DNA from: an uncultured Collinsella sp.
GTDB taxonomy: Bacteria; Actinomycetota; Coriobacteriia; Coriobacteriales; Coriobacteriaceae
NCBI GenBank assembly: GCA_900542125.1
Contig: UQMO01000018.1
Location: forward strand, 1-38,956
Direction: 5' to 3'
Length of the DNA stretch: 38,956 nt
Position 1 is the first letter of the stretch. Each line of letters begins with the position of its first letter. Below the pieces are notes generated by a model, which did not search any database, was not told where the DNA came from, and saw only the letters and a program-made list of their open reading frames with translations. The position numbers and the translations under genes were made by a program. Shown here piece by piece: positions 1-7,901 of this stretch.

Positions 1-16
1 GCGCAACGCGTTGCGC
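1..16. repeat. 16-bp perfect palindrome at the window edge
   Basis: The first 16 bases, GCGCAACGCGTTGCGC, are a perfect dyad. It could be half of a truncated terminator or an operator of a gene to the left. Its half-site GTTGCGC also occurs in the TGTTGCGCAACA palindromes at 398-409 and 33623-33634. Confidence 0.5.
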
Positions 17-25
17 TGAGTCCTG

Positions 26-53
26 AGGCTGTTGCAATGAAAATGAGAATCAA
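26..53 (-). promoter_or_regulatory. Fur-like iron box, left end
   Basis: The segment contains GAAAAT-GAGAAT-CAA, which resembles the NATAAT hexamer arrays bound by Fur-type regulators. A near copy (23 of 28 positions identical) lies on the opposite strand at 38906-38933. No gene inside the window starts here, so it probably serves a gene reading leftwards out of the window. The iron-box assignment is inference. Confidence 0.4.
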
Positions 54-89
54 GGCGGAGGGACCCAAAAAATTTTTTCAAAAAAGTTG

Positions 90-119
90 TTGCGCGCCAG
101 ACAGACTTCTGTGTATACT
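90..119 (+). promoter_or_regulatory. Promoter of tRNA-Asp
   Basis: A good -10 box TATACT lies at 114-119. A weak -35 candidate TTGCGC lies at 90-95 with an 18-bp spacer. The tRNA begins about 47 bases after the -10 box. Confidence 0.55.
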
Positions 120-165
120 AATCTCCGCAGCGCACGCGAGCGGAAACAAACGCGAACGACTGCCT

Positions 166-243
<78 letters not shown>

Positions 244-252
244 ACGCAATTA

Positions 253-280
253 AAGCCACGTCTTAGGACGTGGCTTTTTG
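253..280 (+). terminator. Rho-independent terminator after tRNA-Asp
   Basis: A 10-bp perfect stem (253-262 with 267-276) with loop TTAG is followed by a T run. It sits 10 bases after the tRNA 3' end. Confidence 0.9.
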
Positions 281-397
281 CGTTTGATGCACTTTGTTTC
301 GATAGAACGATCGCCCTGGTGCATCTTCGCCCAGAATCCCCGCGCCTTCGGGAACGCAAGTAAAATCTAATAAGTATATCTGTCTGAACAACAGCTT

Positions 398-442
398 TGT
401 TGCGCAACACCTGTTCAACGAGACAGGGGGTTAGGTTATACT
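398..442 (+). promoter_or_regulatory. Promoter and dyad upstream of the Rrf2 regulator
   Basis: TTCAAC (414-419) and TATACT (437-442) are spaced by 17 bp and would give a leader of about 150 nt. The 12-bp palindrome TGTTGCGCAACA (398-409) ends four bases before the -35 box, as an operator would. The rest of the gap 281-602 holds no recognisable gene. Confidence 0.5.
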
Positions 443-602
443 AAATTGCACTGTGCGCCGCATTTGATGCATTTCGCTCCAAGCGCGGCACTCAGTGGAT
501 ATCCGATTTACCATTTGGATGTCCTGGCAGTCATTTAGCGTCTCGACGCAAGCTCGGCCCCGGAGCTCGTTCGAGCTGTTCGTATTCCTTGAAAGGGGAA
601 AA

Positions 603-1088
603 ATGGACATATCGAGGAAGACTGATTACGCCCTTCGCATGCTGGCGATGCTTGCCGAGGATCCGGAGCGTTTGCTTTCTGTTCGCACCGCTGCCGAAGA
701 GGTCAATGTCCCGTATTCGTTTGCCCGCTCGATTCAGCACGGTTTGGTCCAGGCCGGTATTGTGGAGAGCCTGCGTGGCGTCCACGGTGGCATGCGTCTC
801 AAGGTCAGTCCGGACGACGTCACTATCCGCCAGGTCGTCGAGGCCGTTCAGGGTCCTATGGTTATGAACGATTGCACCGCGCCCGATGGTGACTGTGCGC
901 GCATGGGCGCGTGCTGCTATCATCCCCTGTGGGCCGGAGCTCAGGCGTTGATGCGCGACTACCTCGATTCCGTTTCGCTCGGCGACATCGTCGCTCACCG
1001 CCAGTTCCCGGCCGTCGATCCCAAGTTCGCCGACCGCGAAGCGTTTCCCGAGTACGCCATCTGCGCGTGCGCTTACCGGGAGGAATAG
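603..1088 (+). CDS. Rrf2/IscR-family transcriptional regulator
   Basis: A 161-aa DNA-binding protein of the Rrf2 family, whose members (IscR, NsrR, CymR) sense Fe-S status, NO or cysteine. The N-terminal winged helix-turn-helix (residues 1-65) contains the family-typical SFARSIQHGLVQAG and RGVHGG segments. Cysteines C91, C98 and C104 (plus C105) match the spacing of the IscR/NsrR cluster ligands, so a [2Fe-2S] or [4Fe-4S] cluster is likely. Two more cysteines (C154, C156) near the C terminus are unusual. I chose the ATG at 603 because AAAGGGG lies just upstream and the protein then begins with the typical MDISRKTDYALR; longer in-frame starts lack support. The next gene, a DNA glycosylase, follows after 21 nt, so the two are probably co-transcribed. 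The effector is unknown. Confidence 0.88.
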   Translation: MDISRKTDYALRMLAMLAEDPERLLSVRTAAEEVNVPYSFARSIQHGLVQAGIVESLRGVHGGMRLKVSPDDVTIRQVVEAVQGPMVMNDCTAPDGDCARMGACCYHPLWAGAQALMRDYLDSVSLGDIVAHRQFPAVDPKFADREAFPEYAICACAYREE

Positions 1089-1109
1089 CGCCGCATAAGG
1101 AGCATAGCC

Positions 1110-2015
1110 ATGATCCAGGACCCCTTTCGTTCGATGATTCGTTCGGAAGGGGTCCTGCGTTATCGCGACCTTCCGTGGCGCCGCACACGCGATCCGTACA
1201 TCATTTGGCTTTCTGAGGTCATGCTGCAGCAAACGCAGGTGCCGCGTGTGGAGGCGCGCATGCCGGTGTGGCTCGATCGTTTTCCGACTGTGCAGGCGCT
1301 TGCCCAGGCCGCGCCTTCCGATGTTTTGGACGCTTGGCAGGGCATGGGCTACAACCGACGCGCTCTGGCGCTTCATGGGGCCGCTCAACGGGTCGTAGAG
1401 GATTGGGGCGGGGAGTTTCCGCGCGAGACGCGTGACCTGGTCGCCCTGTCTGGTATTGGCCCGGCAACGGCGCAGGGTATCCGGTCGTTTGCGTTTGATC
1501 TTCCAGGTGTGTATCTGGAGACCAACGTGCGCACGGTCTTTTTGCATCATTTCTTTCCCGATGTACCGGCTGTTCCCGATCGCGAGCTGGTGCCGCTGAT
1601 CCAGGCTGCTTGTCCGGCGGCTCCCGGTGCGTCGGCGGACGAGATTGCGCCCTTTGCCGCGCCTCAAGACGATGCCGACACGCCACGCGCGTGGTATTAC
1701 GCGTTGCTAGATTACGGTGCATATCTAAAAAAGACGTTGCCCAATCCGTCCAGGCGCTCGGCGGGCTATAGTCGTCAGTCCAAGTTTGAGGGCTCGCGTC
1801 GCCAAAAGCGCGCGCATATCGTGCGTATGTTGCTGGCAGCGCGCGATGGCCAGCCGGCGGGGATTACGGTTGATGAAGCTGTTGCAGGCGTTAACGAGAT
1901 GGAGACGGCAGCCGGCCGAGATTCGGTCGAGCGCGAGCTGGTCGCAAGTATTCTTGCCGATCTGGAGCGTGAGGGCTTTTGCCGAGCCGAGGGCGATCGC
2001 TGGCTGAGCATCTAG
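1110..2015 (+). CDS. mutY: MutY-like adenine DNA glycosylase lacking the Fe-S cluster
   Basis: A 301-aa HhH-GPD base-excision-repair enzyme, predicted to remove adenine opposite 8-oxoguanine. The catalytic Glu36 lies in SEVMLQQTQVP, nearly identical to MutY proteins. The helix-hairpin-helix is LSGIGPATAQGI (about 113-124). Two features are atypical. The C-X6-C-X2-C-X5-C cluster of MutY and Nth is absent (only two cysteines in the protein). The conserved Asp of the GPD motif (LDGNV in E. coli MutY) is Glu137 in LETNV. There is also no NUDIX-like 8-oxoG recognition domain; the C-terminal 80 residues look like a small winged-helix-like segment. MutY homologues without the cluster are known in some anaerobes and protists, so this is probably an active variant, but specificity could differ. 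AAGGAG precedes the ATG. Confidence 0.8.
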   Translation: MIQDPFRSMIRSEGVLRYRDLPWRRTRDPYIIWLSEVMLQQTQVPRVEARMPVWLDRFPTVQALAQAAPSDVLDAWQGMGYNRRALALHGAAQRVVEDWGGEFPRETRDLVALSGIGPATAQGIRSFAFDLPGVYLETNVRTVFLHHFFPDVPAVPDRELVPLIQAACPAAPGASADEIAPFAAPQDDADTPRAWYYALLDYGAYLKKTLPNPSRRSAGYSRQSKFEGSRRQKRAHIVRMLLAARDGQPAGITVDEAVAGVNEMETAAGRDSVERELVASILADLEREGFCRAEGDRWLSI

Positions 2016-2129
2016 CCTGTGCAAATCTGAAGAACAGGATTGTAAGGTTTAGATTTCCGGCATGAGGGCATCCTAAAGACAAGGCCGCTCGAAGCCTACG
2101 GGCGGCATGCGTTGAAGGGAAGTACACCT

Positions 2130-2669
2130 ATGGATTTTGAGAGCTCCCAAACCAAGAAGAACCTCGAGACCGCTTTTGCCGGTGAGTCCCAGGCACACAC
2201 CAAGTATCGCTACTATGCCTCCAAGGCCAAGAAGGACGGCTACGTTCAGATCTCGAACATCTTTGCCGAGACGGCCGGCAACGAGTCCGAGCACGCCAAA
2301 CTGTGGTTTAAGTATCTGCACGATGGCGCCGTCCCCGATACCCTGGACAACTTGCGTGATGCCGCTGCGGGCGAGAACTACGAGTGGACCACGATGTACG
2401 ACGAGTTTGCCAAGACCGCCGAGGAAGAGGGCTTTGCCGAGATTGCCGCAAAGTTCCGTGGTGTCGCCGCAGTCGAGAAGGCCCATGAGGAGCGCTACAA
2501 CAAGCTCGTCGAGCGCATCGAGTCGGGCGAGGTGTTTGAGCGTGAGGGCGTGAAGGTGTGGAAGTGCCTGAACTGCGGGCACCTGCATGTGGGTGCCGAG
2601 GCGCCTGAGGTGTGCCCGGTGTGTAACCACCCCAAGGCGTACTTTGAGGAGCAGGTGGTGAACTACTAG
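2130..2669 (+). CDS. rbr: Rubrerythrin
   Basis: A 179-aa non-haem iron peroxidase that reduces H2O2 in anaerobes using electrons from rubredoxin or NAD(P)H oxidoreductases. The N-terminal ferritin-like four-helix domain (1-135) shows the diiron ligands: E19 in AGESQAH, the ETAGNESEHA segment near 47-56, acidic residues near 98-100, and EKAHEE near 116-121. A C-terminal rubredoxin domain holds one Fe(S-Cys)4 with CLNC (146-149) and CPVC (162-165). The ATG at 2130 has GAAGGGA about nine bases upstream; a TTG 18 bases earlier is less likely. It is probably monocistronic. No clear promoter could be fixed in 2016-2129. It fits the oxidative-stress theme of the neighbouring Fe-S regulator and 8-oxoG repair gene. 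Confidence 0.95.
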   Translation: MDFESSQTKKNLETAFAGESQAHTKYRYYASKAKKDGYVQISNIFAETAGNESEHAKLWFKYLHDGAVPDTLDNLRDAAAGENYEWTTMYDEFAKTAEEEGFAEIAAKFRGVAAVEKAHEERYNKLVERIESGEVFEREGVKVWKCLNCGHLHVGAEAPEVCPVCNHPKAYFEEQVVNY

Positions 2670-2690
2670 CGCTTGGCGCTGGCTGCTGCG

Positions 2691-2856
2691 GAGCGCAGGG
2701 CGGGGAAATACCTTTCCCTCTCGCTCACGGCTTCGCAGGGTCGCGTTGAGGGAAGGTAGTCCGGCCCTCCCGGCCCGCTTTGGGTCGTCGCGTGCTCGCT
2801 ACAGAAAAGCTGATAAAAAAGTTTGTGTGCCGCCCCTTATGGGGCGGCACGTTTTT
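2691..2856 (+). repeat. Structured intergenic repeat S1
   Basis: First copy of a roughly 165-nt element repeated at 3592-3753. A block of 30 nt (2716-2745) is identical to 3616-3645, and the stretch from about 2776 to the terminator is nearly identical. The 5' part can fold into a long but irregular stem around the conserved apical block. The element ends with its own terminator (2827-2856). The rest of the gap up to 2941 carries nothing else recognisable. Confidence 0.75.
2827..2856 (+). terminator. Terminator at the end of S1
   Basis: GTGCCGCCCC pairs with GGGGCGGCAC around loop TTAT, followed by GTTTTT. Ten perfect base pairs. Confidence 0.9.
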
Positions 2857-2941
2857 GTGGGGGCCGGTTGGGGCGGTGACGTTGCTTAGAGGGTACACTG
2901 GGTAGCGTTGGCTATTCGTTTCCTCTTGTGAGGTGTTGGTT

Positions 2942-3088
2942 ATGGGTAAGAAGTCTCGGGCTCGGGTTGCTGCGGCGGGAACTCGCAAGGATCCTGATCG
3001 TCGGGTTGCCGAGGGTAAAAAGGCCGATCGTGCTGAGAAGGACAAGAAGGTCGGGCGCATGCTCATCCTGAGTGGGCGCCTCATTTGA
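2942..3088 (+). CDS. Small basic protein, 48 aa, unknown
   Basis: Starts with ATG behind GAGG (8-nt spacing) and ends in TGA at 3086-3088. The product is strongly basic (MGKKSRARVAAAGTRK and a second Lys/Arg-rich stretch), with a short hydrophobic end. It overlaps the TTG start of the next gene by four bases (TTGA), the arrangement expected for translational coupling. It may alternatively be the N-terminal part of one protein joined to the next frame by a -1 frameshift, but I see no slippery heptamer. Function is unknown. It is shorter than most gene finders accept. Confidence 0.55.
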   Translation: MGKKSRARVAAAGTRKDPDRRVAEGKKADRAEKDKKVGRMLILSGRLI

Positions 3089-3573
3089 ATTCGGCTAGTG
3101 AGGATTTGACTGCCAAGTTGTTTACTCTGGTCGAGGTAATTTTGGGCGTGGTGCCCCTTGTGGTTATCGGTTTATTCTTGGCTTCGAAGGACGCTACGAG
3201 TGTCGATAAACTCACCGAGGTCTTTTCGCAGGACCCCTCGATGGTGGTCACGTTTATTTCTGCGTGCTTGCAGCCGTTTGTGGCGTACATGCTGTATATG
3301 GTCTACCGCAAATACTGCGAGGGTGATGTGGGCTTTGCCGCCGGCAACCTGATCGGTCTTTTGTGCTCCGAGATCCTACTGCTCAATATCCCGGGCGTCA
3401 TCGGTATGGGCATCTTGCTGTGGCGTGTTTGGCGCAACGTCGCCCCGCACTTTGAGAGCTGGTTGTTTGAGCGTCGTGCAATGGGCGTGCTGGCAGACAT
3501 CGCCGGGTCGCTCGTGATTCTCGTCTTGGCATTTATGTGCGCCACCGCCGCCCGCGGTCTCGCGGGCATGTAG
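3085..3573 (+). CDS. Four-helix membrane protein, unknown
   Basis: A 162-aa hydrophobic protein with about four predicted membrane segments (roughly residues 10-32, 50-75, 84-112 and 132-158). It begins at TTG 3085, overlapping the stop of the small basic ORF, so it is probably translated by reinitiation. The N-terminal NSASEDLTAK is soluble and the loop RKYCEG is short and charged. I recognise no family. The pair 2942-3573 is bracketed by the repeats S1 and S2, which suggests that the block arose or was duplicated together with them. Confidence 0.65.
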   Translation: MNSASEDLTAKLFTLVEVILGVVPLVVIGLFLASKDATSVDKLTEVFSQDPSMVVTFISACLQPFVAYMLYMVYRKYCEGDVGFAAGNLIGLLCSEILLLNIPGVIGMGILLWRVWRNVAPHFESWLFERRAMGVLADIAGSLVILVLAFMCATAARGLAGM

Positions 3574-3591
3574 TCTGTTCTCACCGACCAC

Positions 3592-3753
3592 GGGGCGCAG
3601 GGCGGGGAAACCTTCCCCTCTCGCTCACGGCTTCGCAGGGTCGCGCGAGGCAAAGGTTTCCCCGCTCTGCGCCCCGGCGTTGAGTCGTCGCATGCTCGTT
3701 ACAGAAAAGCTGATAATAAGTTTGTGTGCCGCCCCTTTGGGGCGGCACTTTTT
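3592..3753 (+). repeat. Structured intergenic repeat S2
   Basis: Second copy of the S element. Here the hairpin is nearly perfect: 3592-3614 pairs with 3653-3675 over 23 bp with one G-U. The apical region 3615-3652 carries the same 30-nt block as S1. It is followed by GTCGTCGCATGCTCG, a stretch shared with S1, and the terminator. This could be a small RNA, a 3'-UTR structure or a mobile DNA hairpin. Confidence 0.75.
3726..3753 (+). terminator. Terminator at the end of S2
   Basis: GTGCCGCCCC/GGGGCGGCAC with loop TTT, followed by TTTTT. Confidence 0.9.
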
Positions 3754-4006
3754 GTGTGGGGTCCCGGTCTCCACAATTTTCGTCAAGCTTTTGGTTAGAT
3801 TTTGGTCAGTTGGCGTAAGGGTGGAAGGCCAAAAGATTGCTGGCGAAAAAAGCTCAGAGAAAGTGCTGGTAGGGGAGTTATTGAGCTTTTCGACAGCTTT
3901 TGAGCAAAAGAAACTTTGTGGCTATTGCCGGCGATTGCGTTGTCGCGGTCAGGGCGGTGCGGGATGCTGGTCGTAAGCGTCGAATGCTCCGATTTTGGAG
4001 GCCAGC

Positions 4007-4429
4007 ATGGATCTGTTTCTTGAGACTCCGCAGCAACAAGCTGAGCGCATGCTGCGTCAGCAGCAACGACTCATGGAGATGCAAATGCAAGGGGTAGCCG
4101 CCCAGCCCCCTGCGCAAAACGTTACACCCGCGGTTTCGCCTGCGGGCGGATCGGCGCCAGAGAACTATTCCGTACAACAAGATTCATATGCGCAGGAGCT
4201 TGCGTTCGACAAACGCCGCACGCGTCACCGCCGCGTGGGCCAACGCCTGCGCACATTGGCGATGATCGTGCTCATTCCGCTAGGACTTGCGGCGATTTTC
4301 TTGGTCTCGTATGCGCTCACCTGCATCCTCAACGGTGCTTCGCCCGGCGAAGTGCTCCAACATCTGTCAGCCCTCGGCCATCGCCTAGGCGATGTCATAA
4401 CAACAATCCGCGCCGGCTGGGAGAGTTAG
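4007..4429 (+). CDS. Single-pass membrane protein, unknown
   Basis: A 140-aa protein. The N-terminal half is rich in Gln and Met (MDLFLETPQQQAERMLRQQQ), then Pro/Ala. A basic patch KRRTRHRRVGQRLR is followed by one membrane helix (about residues 84-107), and a short C-terminal tail of about 33 residues. The basic patch before the helix predicts the N terminus in the cytoplasm. GGAGG lies five bases before the ATG at 4007; an upstream TTG is less likely. No known family is recognised. It is flanked by S2 and rmuC. The stretch 3754-4006 shows no convincing gene. Confidence 0.65.
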   Translation: MDLFLETPQQQAERMLRQQQRLMEMQMQGVAAQPPAQNVTPAVSPAGGSAPENYSVQQDSYAQELAFDKRRTRHRRVGQRLRTLAMIVLIPLGLAAIFLVSYALTCILNGASPGEVLQHLSALGHRLGDVITTIRAGWES

Positions 4430-4553
4430 CGTTTTAGCGTCCGCGGCTCTAAGAGAAATTTGTCTGCAAGGCAGTGAGTGATCCGTGTGTGTGGCGGGGT
4501 AAGATTGATCGCGGTTTTGATTGGTGCTCGATTGGGTTTGTTGGGCGGAGTTT

Positions 4554-5909
4554 ATGTCTGCTATTGATATTGTGCTTGTTGTGATCGCCTTGGTGGCGGT
4601 GGGGGTTGCTGTGGCTTGCGCCCTCCAGCTCAAGAGCCTGCGTGCCGAGTTGCGGGAGCGTGGCGACAGTAGCGCGGAAACGCTGGCAGCACTCGAGCAG
4701 GCCAACAACGCGCTCGATGCCCTGAACGTCGCGCTGGCCGAAACTCGCCGCACGGCCAATGCCATCGCGCAGCAGCAGACGACAGATGCGGCCGTGGAGC
4801 AGCAACGTTACCTGACCATCGCGCGTGAGTTTTCGCAAGCTGGTGACCGGATGGATGACCTGCGCCGCGAGACGGCCCAACAGCTCGGTGCCAACCGCGA
4901 GGGCATCGAGCACCGCCTGGACAAGGTGCGCGAGACGGTCGATGCCCAGCTGGGTGCTATCCGCAAAGACAACAACGTGCAACTCGATCAGATGCGCGCA
5001 ACGGTGGACGAGAAGCTCTCCCGCACGCTCAACGATCGCCTGTCGTCATCGTTTAAGCAGGTGAGCGACCAGCTCGAAGCCGTCTACAAGGGCCTGGGCG
5101 ATATGCAATCCATCGCCACCGGCGTGGGCGATCTTAAGCGCGTACTGGGCAATGTGAAGGCGCGTGGCATTTTGGGCGAGGTGCAGCTGGGTGCAATTCT
5201 GGCGGACATCCTTACACCCGACCAGTATCTGGAAAACGTCGCCACCAAGCCCGGCGCCTCGGAGCGCGTTGAGTTTGCCGTCAAGCTGCCGGTGGACGAG
5301 GGCGACCCCGTGCTGCTGCCGATTGACTCCAAGTTTCCGGGCGACGCGTACGAGCACCTGCTCGACGCGCAGGAGTCGGGCGATGCGGAGACCGTGGCGG
5401 CTGCGCGTAAGACGCTCGACACCATGGTCAAGCGCGAGGCCAAGGACATCTGCGAAAAGTACCTGAGTGTGCCGGCAACGACCAACTTTGGCATCATGTT
5501 CGTGCCGTTTGAAGGACTGTACGCCGAGGTCGTCAGCCGCTCCGGGCTTATCGAGACCCTGGGCCGCGACTATCACGTCAACGTTGCCGGCCCTAGCACC
5601 ATGGCGGCCATTCTCAACAGCCTGCAGATGAGTTACCAAACGTTTAAGCTGCAAAAACGCACCGATGACGTGCTGCGCGTGCTCTCCGCTGTCAAGGCCG
5701 AGCTGCCGCGCTATCAAAAGGCGCTGCGCCGCGCCCAGCAGCAGATCGAGACCGCGGGCAAAACGGTCGAGGGCATCATCACCACGCGCACCAACGTTAT
5801 GGAGCGCAAGCTCAAGGACATCGACGCGTTGGAAGATGCCGGCCAAGCCGACGAGATCTTGGGGCTCATGTCCGCCGGCCTGCTCGCAGATCAAGAGGAC
5901 GAGGACTAG
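4554..5909 (+). CDS. rmuC: RmuC-family DNA recombination protein
   Basis: A 451-aa member of the RmuC family, which limits recombination at inverted repeats in E. coli and has a nuclease-like fold. An N-terminal membrane anchor (residues 3-23, IDIVLVVIALVAVGVAVACAL) is followed by a long coiled coil (about 24-190). The conserved RmuC core contains GNVKARGILGE, LPIDSKFPGDAYEHL, AKDICEKYL, FVPFEGLYAEV, GPSTMAAILNSLQMSYQTF. The final 60 residues are again helical. The start MSAIDIV at 4554 has GGCGGAG close upstream, with rather short spacing. A strong terminator follows. The RmuC link to inverted repeats is notable because this window is rich in them, but there is no evidence of a connection. 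Confidence 0.93.
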   Translation: MSAIDIVLVVIALVAVGVAVACALQLKSLRAELRERGDSSAETLAALEQANNALDALNVALAETRRTANAIAQQQTTDAAVEQQRYLTIAREFSQAGDRMDDLRRETAQQLGANREGIEHRLDKVRETVDAQLGAIRKDNNVQLDQMRATVDEKLSRTLNDRLSSSFKQVSDQLEAVYKGLGDMQSIATGVGDLKRVLGNVKARGILGEVQLGAILADILTPDQYLENVATKPGASERVEFAVKLPVDEGDPVLLPIDSKFPGDAYEHLLDAQESGDAETVAAARKTLDTMVKREAKDICEKYLSVPATTNFGIMFVPFEGLYAEVVSRSGLIETLGRDYHVNVAGPSTMAAILNSLQMSYQTFKLQKRTDDVLRVLSAVKAELPRYQKALRRAQQQIETAGKTVEGIITTRTNVMERKLKDIDALEDAGQADEILGLMSAGLLADQEDED

Positions 5910-5918
5910 CTGCAACGG

Positions 5919-5960
5919 GCGGCGGGGCGCCAGCGCAAACGCGGGCGCCCCGCCGCTTTT
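5919..5960 (+). terminator. Terminator after rmuC
   Basis: A 13-bp perfect GC-rich stem (5919-5931 with 5944-5956) is followed by TTTT. Confidence 0.92.
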
Positions 5961-6035
5961 CGTATCGCACTTGCCTGGAGCATGCTCCAATGTGCAACAA
6001 TGGCTGTTCGACCTGCCGGATGCGAAAGGAAGTCC

Positions 6036-7838
6036 ATGTCTCAGAGAAGCACCAGTCCGCTTAAGCGCTCGACCGTGCGCCGTACACTCCGGCGTTTTTG
6101 GGATGTCACACGCACGCAGCCGCTGATCGTCTTTCTCTCGGTGTTCTCGTCGGCGGGTTACATCTTTTTGCTTACCTTTGCCAACACCTATGTGATGGCG
6201 CTTATCGTCGACCGCGTCCAGGCCGGTCCCGTGGCGGGCGACCAGGTGTTTGAGGTCTTCGGCCCCTACATCCTGGCGCTCGTACTCGTTAATCTGGTGG
6301 GCCAGATTCTTTCCAAGCTGCAGGACTACACCGTCTACAAGCTCGAGATCGCGGGCAACTATCACCTGGCGCGCCTGTGCTTCGACACGCTCTCCAACCA
6401 ATCCATGACATTCCATACCAGCCGCTTTGGCGGATCGCTTGTGAGCCAGACGAGCCGTTTTATGAGCGGCTATACGGGCCTGGTGGACGTAACGGTGTAT
6501 TCGCTCATCCCTACCATCACCTCGGTCATCTGCACCGTGGCCGCACTCGCCCCGGTCGTGCCCACGTTCACCGTGATCTTGGTGGGCATCATGGTCGTCT
6601 ACATCGCGTTTGTCTGGCTCATGTACAAGCGCATCATGCCGCTTTCTGCCGCGACGTCCGCCGCGCAGAACAAGCTGTCGGGTGTGCTCTCCGACGCGGT
6701 CACGAACATCTTGGCCGTTAAGACCTGCGGGCGCGAGGACTTTGAGCGCGACCTGTTCGATGCCGCCGACCGCGCCGCGCGCGACGCCGAGACCGTCTCG
6801 ATGCACGCCATGATGCAGCGCAACTTTACGACCTCGGGCCTTATCGTCATCACCATGGCCGTGGTGAGCGTGTTCGTGGCGAGCGGCAACGCGTGGTTTG
6901 GCATCTCGGCCGGCGCGCTCGTCATGATCTTTACCTACACGTACAACCTCACCATGCGCCTGAACTACGTGAGCTCCATGATGCAGCGCATCAACCGCGC
7001 GCTGGGCGATGCCGCCGAGATGACGCGCGTGCTGGACGAGCCGCGTCTGGTGGCAGACGACGAGGACGCACCCGAGCTCAAAGTGCGCGAGGGAGCGATC
7101 GATTTTGAGCACCTGAGCTTTGCGTACCGTGACGCTGCGGCGGGTGAGAGCGTGTTCGACGACCTGACGCTCCATGTGGCGGCAGGCCAGCGCGTGGGCT
7201 TGGTGGGCAAATCTGGTTCGGGCAAGACGACGCTCACCAAGTTGCTGCTACGCCTGGACGACGTGCAGGGCGGCCGCGTGCTCGTCGATGGTCAGGATGT
7301 CTCGCGCTGCACGCAGCAGAGCCTGCGTCGCCAGGTTGCCTACGTGCCGCAGGAGGCGCTGCTGTTCCATCGTTCCATTCGCGAGAACATCGCCTACGGC
7401 CGCCCCGACGCCACCGACGAGCAGATTCGCGAGGCCGCTCGTCTGGCCAATGCCCTTGAGTTTATCGACCGCTTGCCCCGTGGCTTTGACACCATGGTGG
7501 GTGAGCGCGGCGTGAAGCTTTCGGGCGGCCAGCGTCAGCGCGTGGCCATTGCGCGCGCGATTCTAACGGACGCTCCGATTCTGGTGCTCGACGAAGCGAC
7601 CTCTGCCCTGGACAGCGAGTCCGAGGCGCTGGTGCAGGAGGCGCTCGAAAACCTGATGCGCGGGCGCACCTCCATTGTGGTGGCGCATCGCCTGTCCACC
7701 GTGGCGGCGCTCGACCGCATCGTGGTGCTGGCGGACGGCGAGATCGTCGAGGATGGTACGCATGCACAGCTCGTCGAGGCGGGCGGCGAGTACGCGAGCC
7801 TGTGGAGCCGCCAAACCGGCGCATTCTTGGAGGCTTAA
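6036..7838 (+). CDS. ABC transporter, fused membrane and ATPase domains (exporter type)
   Basis: A 600-aa half-transporter that should act as a dimer. Residues 20-320 form the six-helix ABC exporter domain. The ATPase follows from about 345: Walker A GKSGSGKTT near 391-399, Q-loop VPQEALLF, signature LSGGQRQR near 495, Walker B ILVLDEATSALD near 515, and switch His in AHRLSTV near 550. The substrate cannot be read from sequence; lipids, peptides or drugs are usual for this class. The ATG at 6036 is preceded by AAAGGA. It is separated from rmuC by a terminator and followed 63 nt later by nth, so it is probably its own unit. Many relatives come in heterodimeric pairs; no partner lies next to it. 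Confidence 0.92.
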   Translation: MSQRSTSPLKRSTVRRTLRRFWDVTRTQPLIVFLSVFSSAGYIFLLTFANTYVMALIVDRVQAGPVAGDQVFEVFGPYILALVLVNLVGQILSKLQDYTVYKLEIAGNYHLARLCFDTLSNQSMTFHTSRFGGSLVSQTSRFMSGYTGLVDVTVYSLIPTITSVICTVAALAPVVPTFTVILVGIMVVYIAFVWLMYKRIMPLSAATSAAQNKLSGVLSDAVTNILAVKTCGREDFERDLFDAADRAARDAETVSMHAMMQRNFTTSGLIVITMAVVSVFVASGNAWFGISAGALVMIFTYTYNLTMRLNYVSSMMQRINRALGDAAEMTRVLDEPRLVADDEDAPELKVREGAIDFEHLSFAYRDAAAGESVFDDLTLHVAAGQRVGLVGKSGSGKTTLTKLLLRLDDVQGGRVLVDGQDVSRCTQQSLRRQVAYVPQEALLFHRSIRENIAYGRPDATDEQIREAARLANALEFIDRLPRGFDTMVGERGVKLSGGQRQRVAIARAILTDAPILVLDEATSALDSESEALVQEALENLMRGRTSIVVAHRLSTVAALDRIVVLADGEIVEDGTHAQLVEAGGEYASLWSRQTGAFLEA

Positions 7839-7901
7839 GGTCCCCGGGCGTGGGACAATCGTTCCCGTGAAGTAATGTTTTTGCCGAGCCGAGGAGTCGT
7901 T

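Noticed and set aside
531..1667. Long open frame on the minus strand opposite the Rrf2 and mutY genes
   Set aside because: It is an antisense shadow: composition is Arg/His-rich, no ribosome site, and both plus-strand genes are clear family members.
3680..3976. 98-codon frame between S2 and the gene at 4007
   Set aside because: It overlaps the S2 terminator, has no ribosome site and no protein-like composition.
5046..7175. 709-codon minus-strand frame across rmuC and the ABC gene
   Set aside because: High-GC coding DNA leaves long open antisense frames. The product shows no domain and overlaps two well-supported genes.
7840..7875. GGGACAATCGTTCCC resembling the GGGAC hairpins
   Set aside because: The dyad is short and imperfect and lacks longer arms, so I did not count it in the family.
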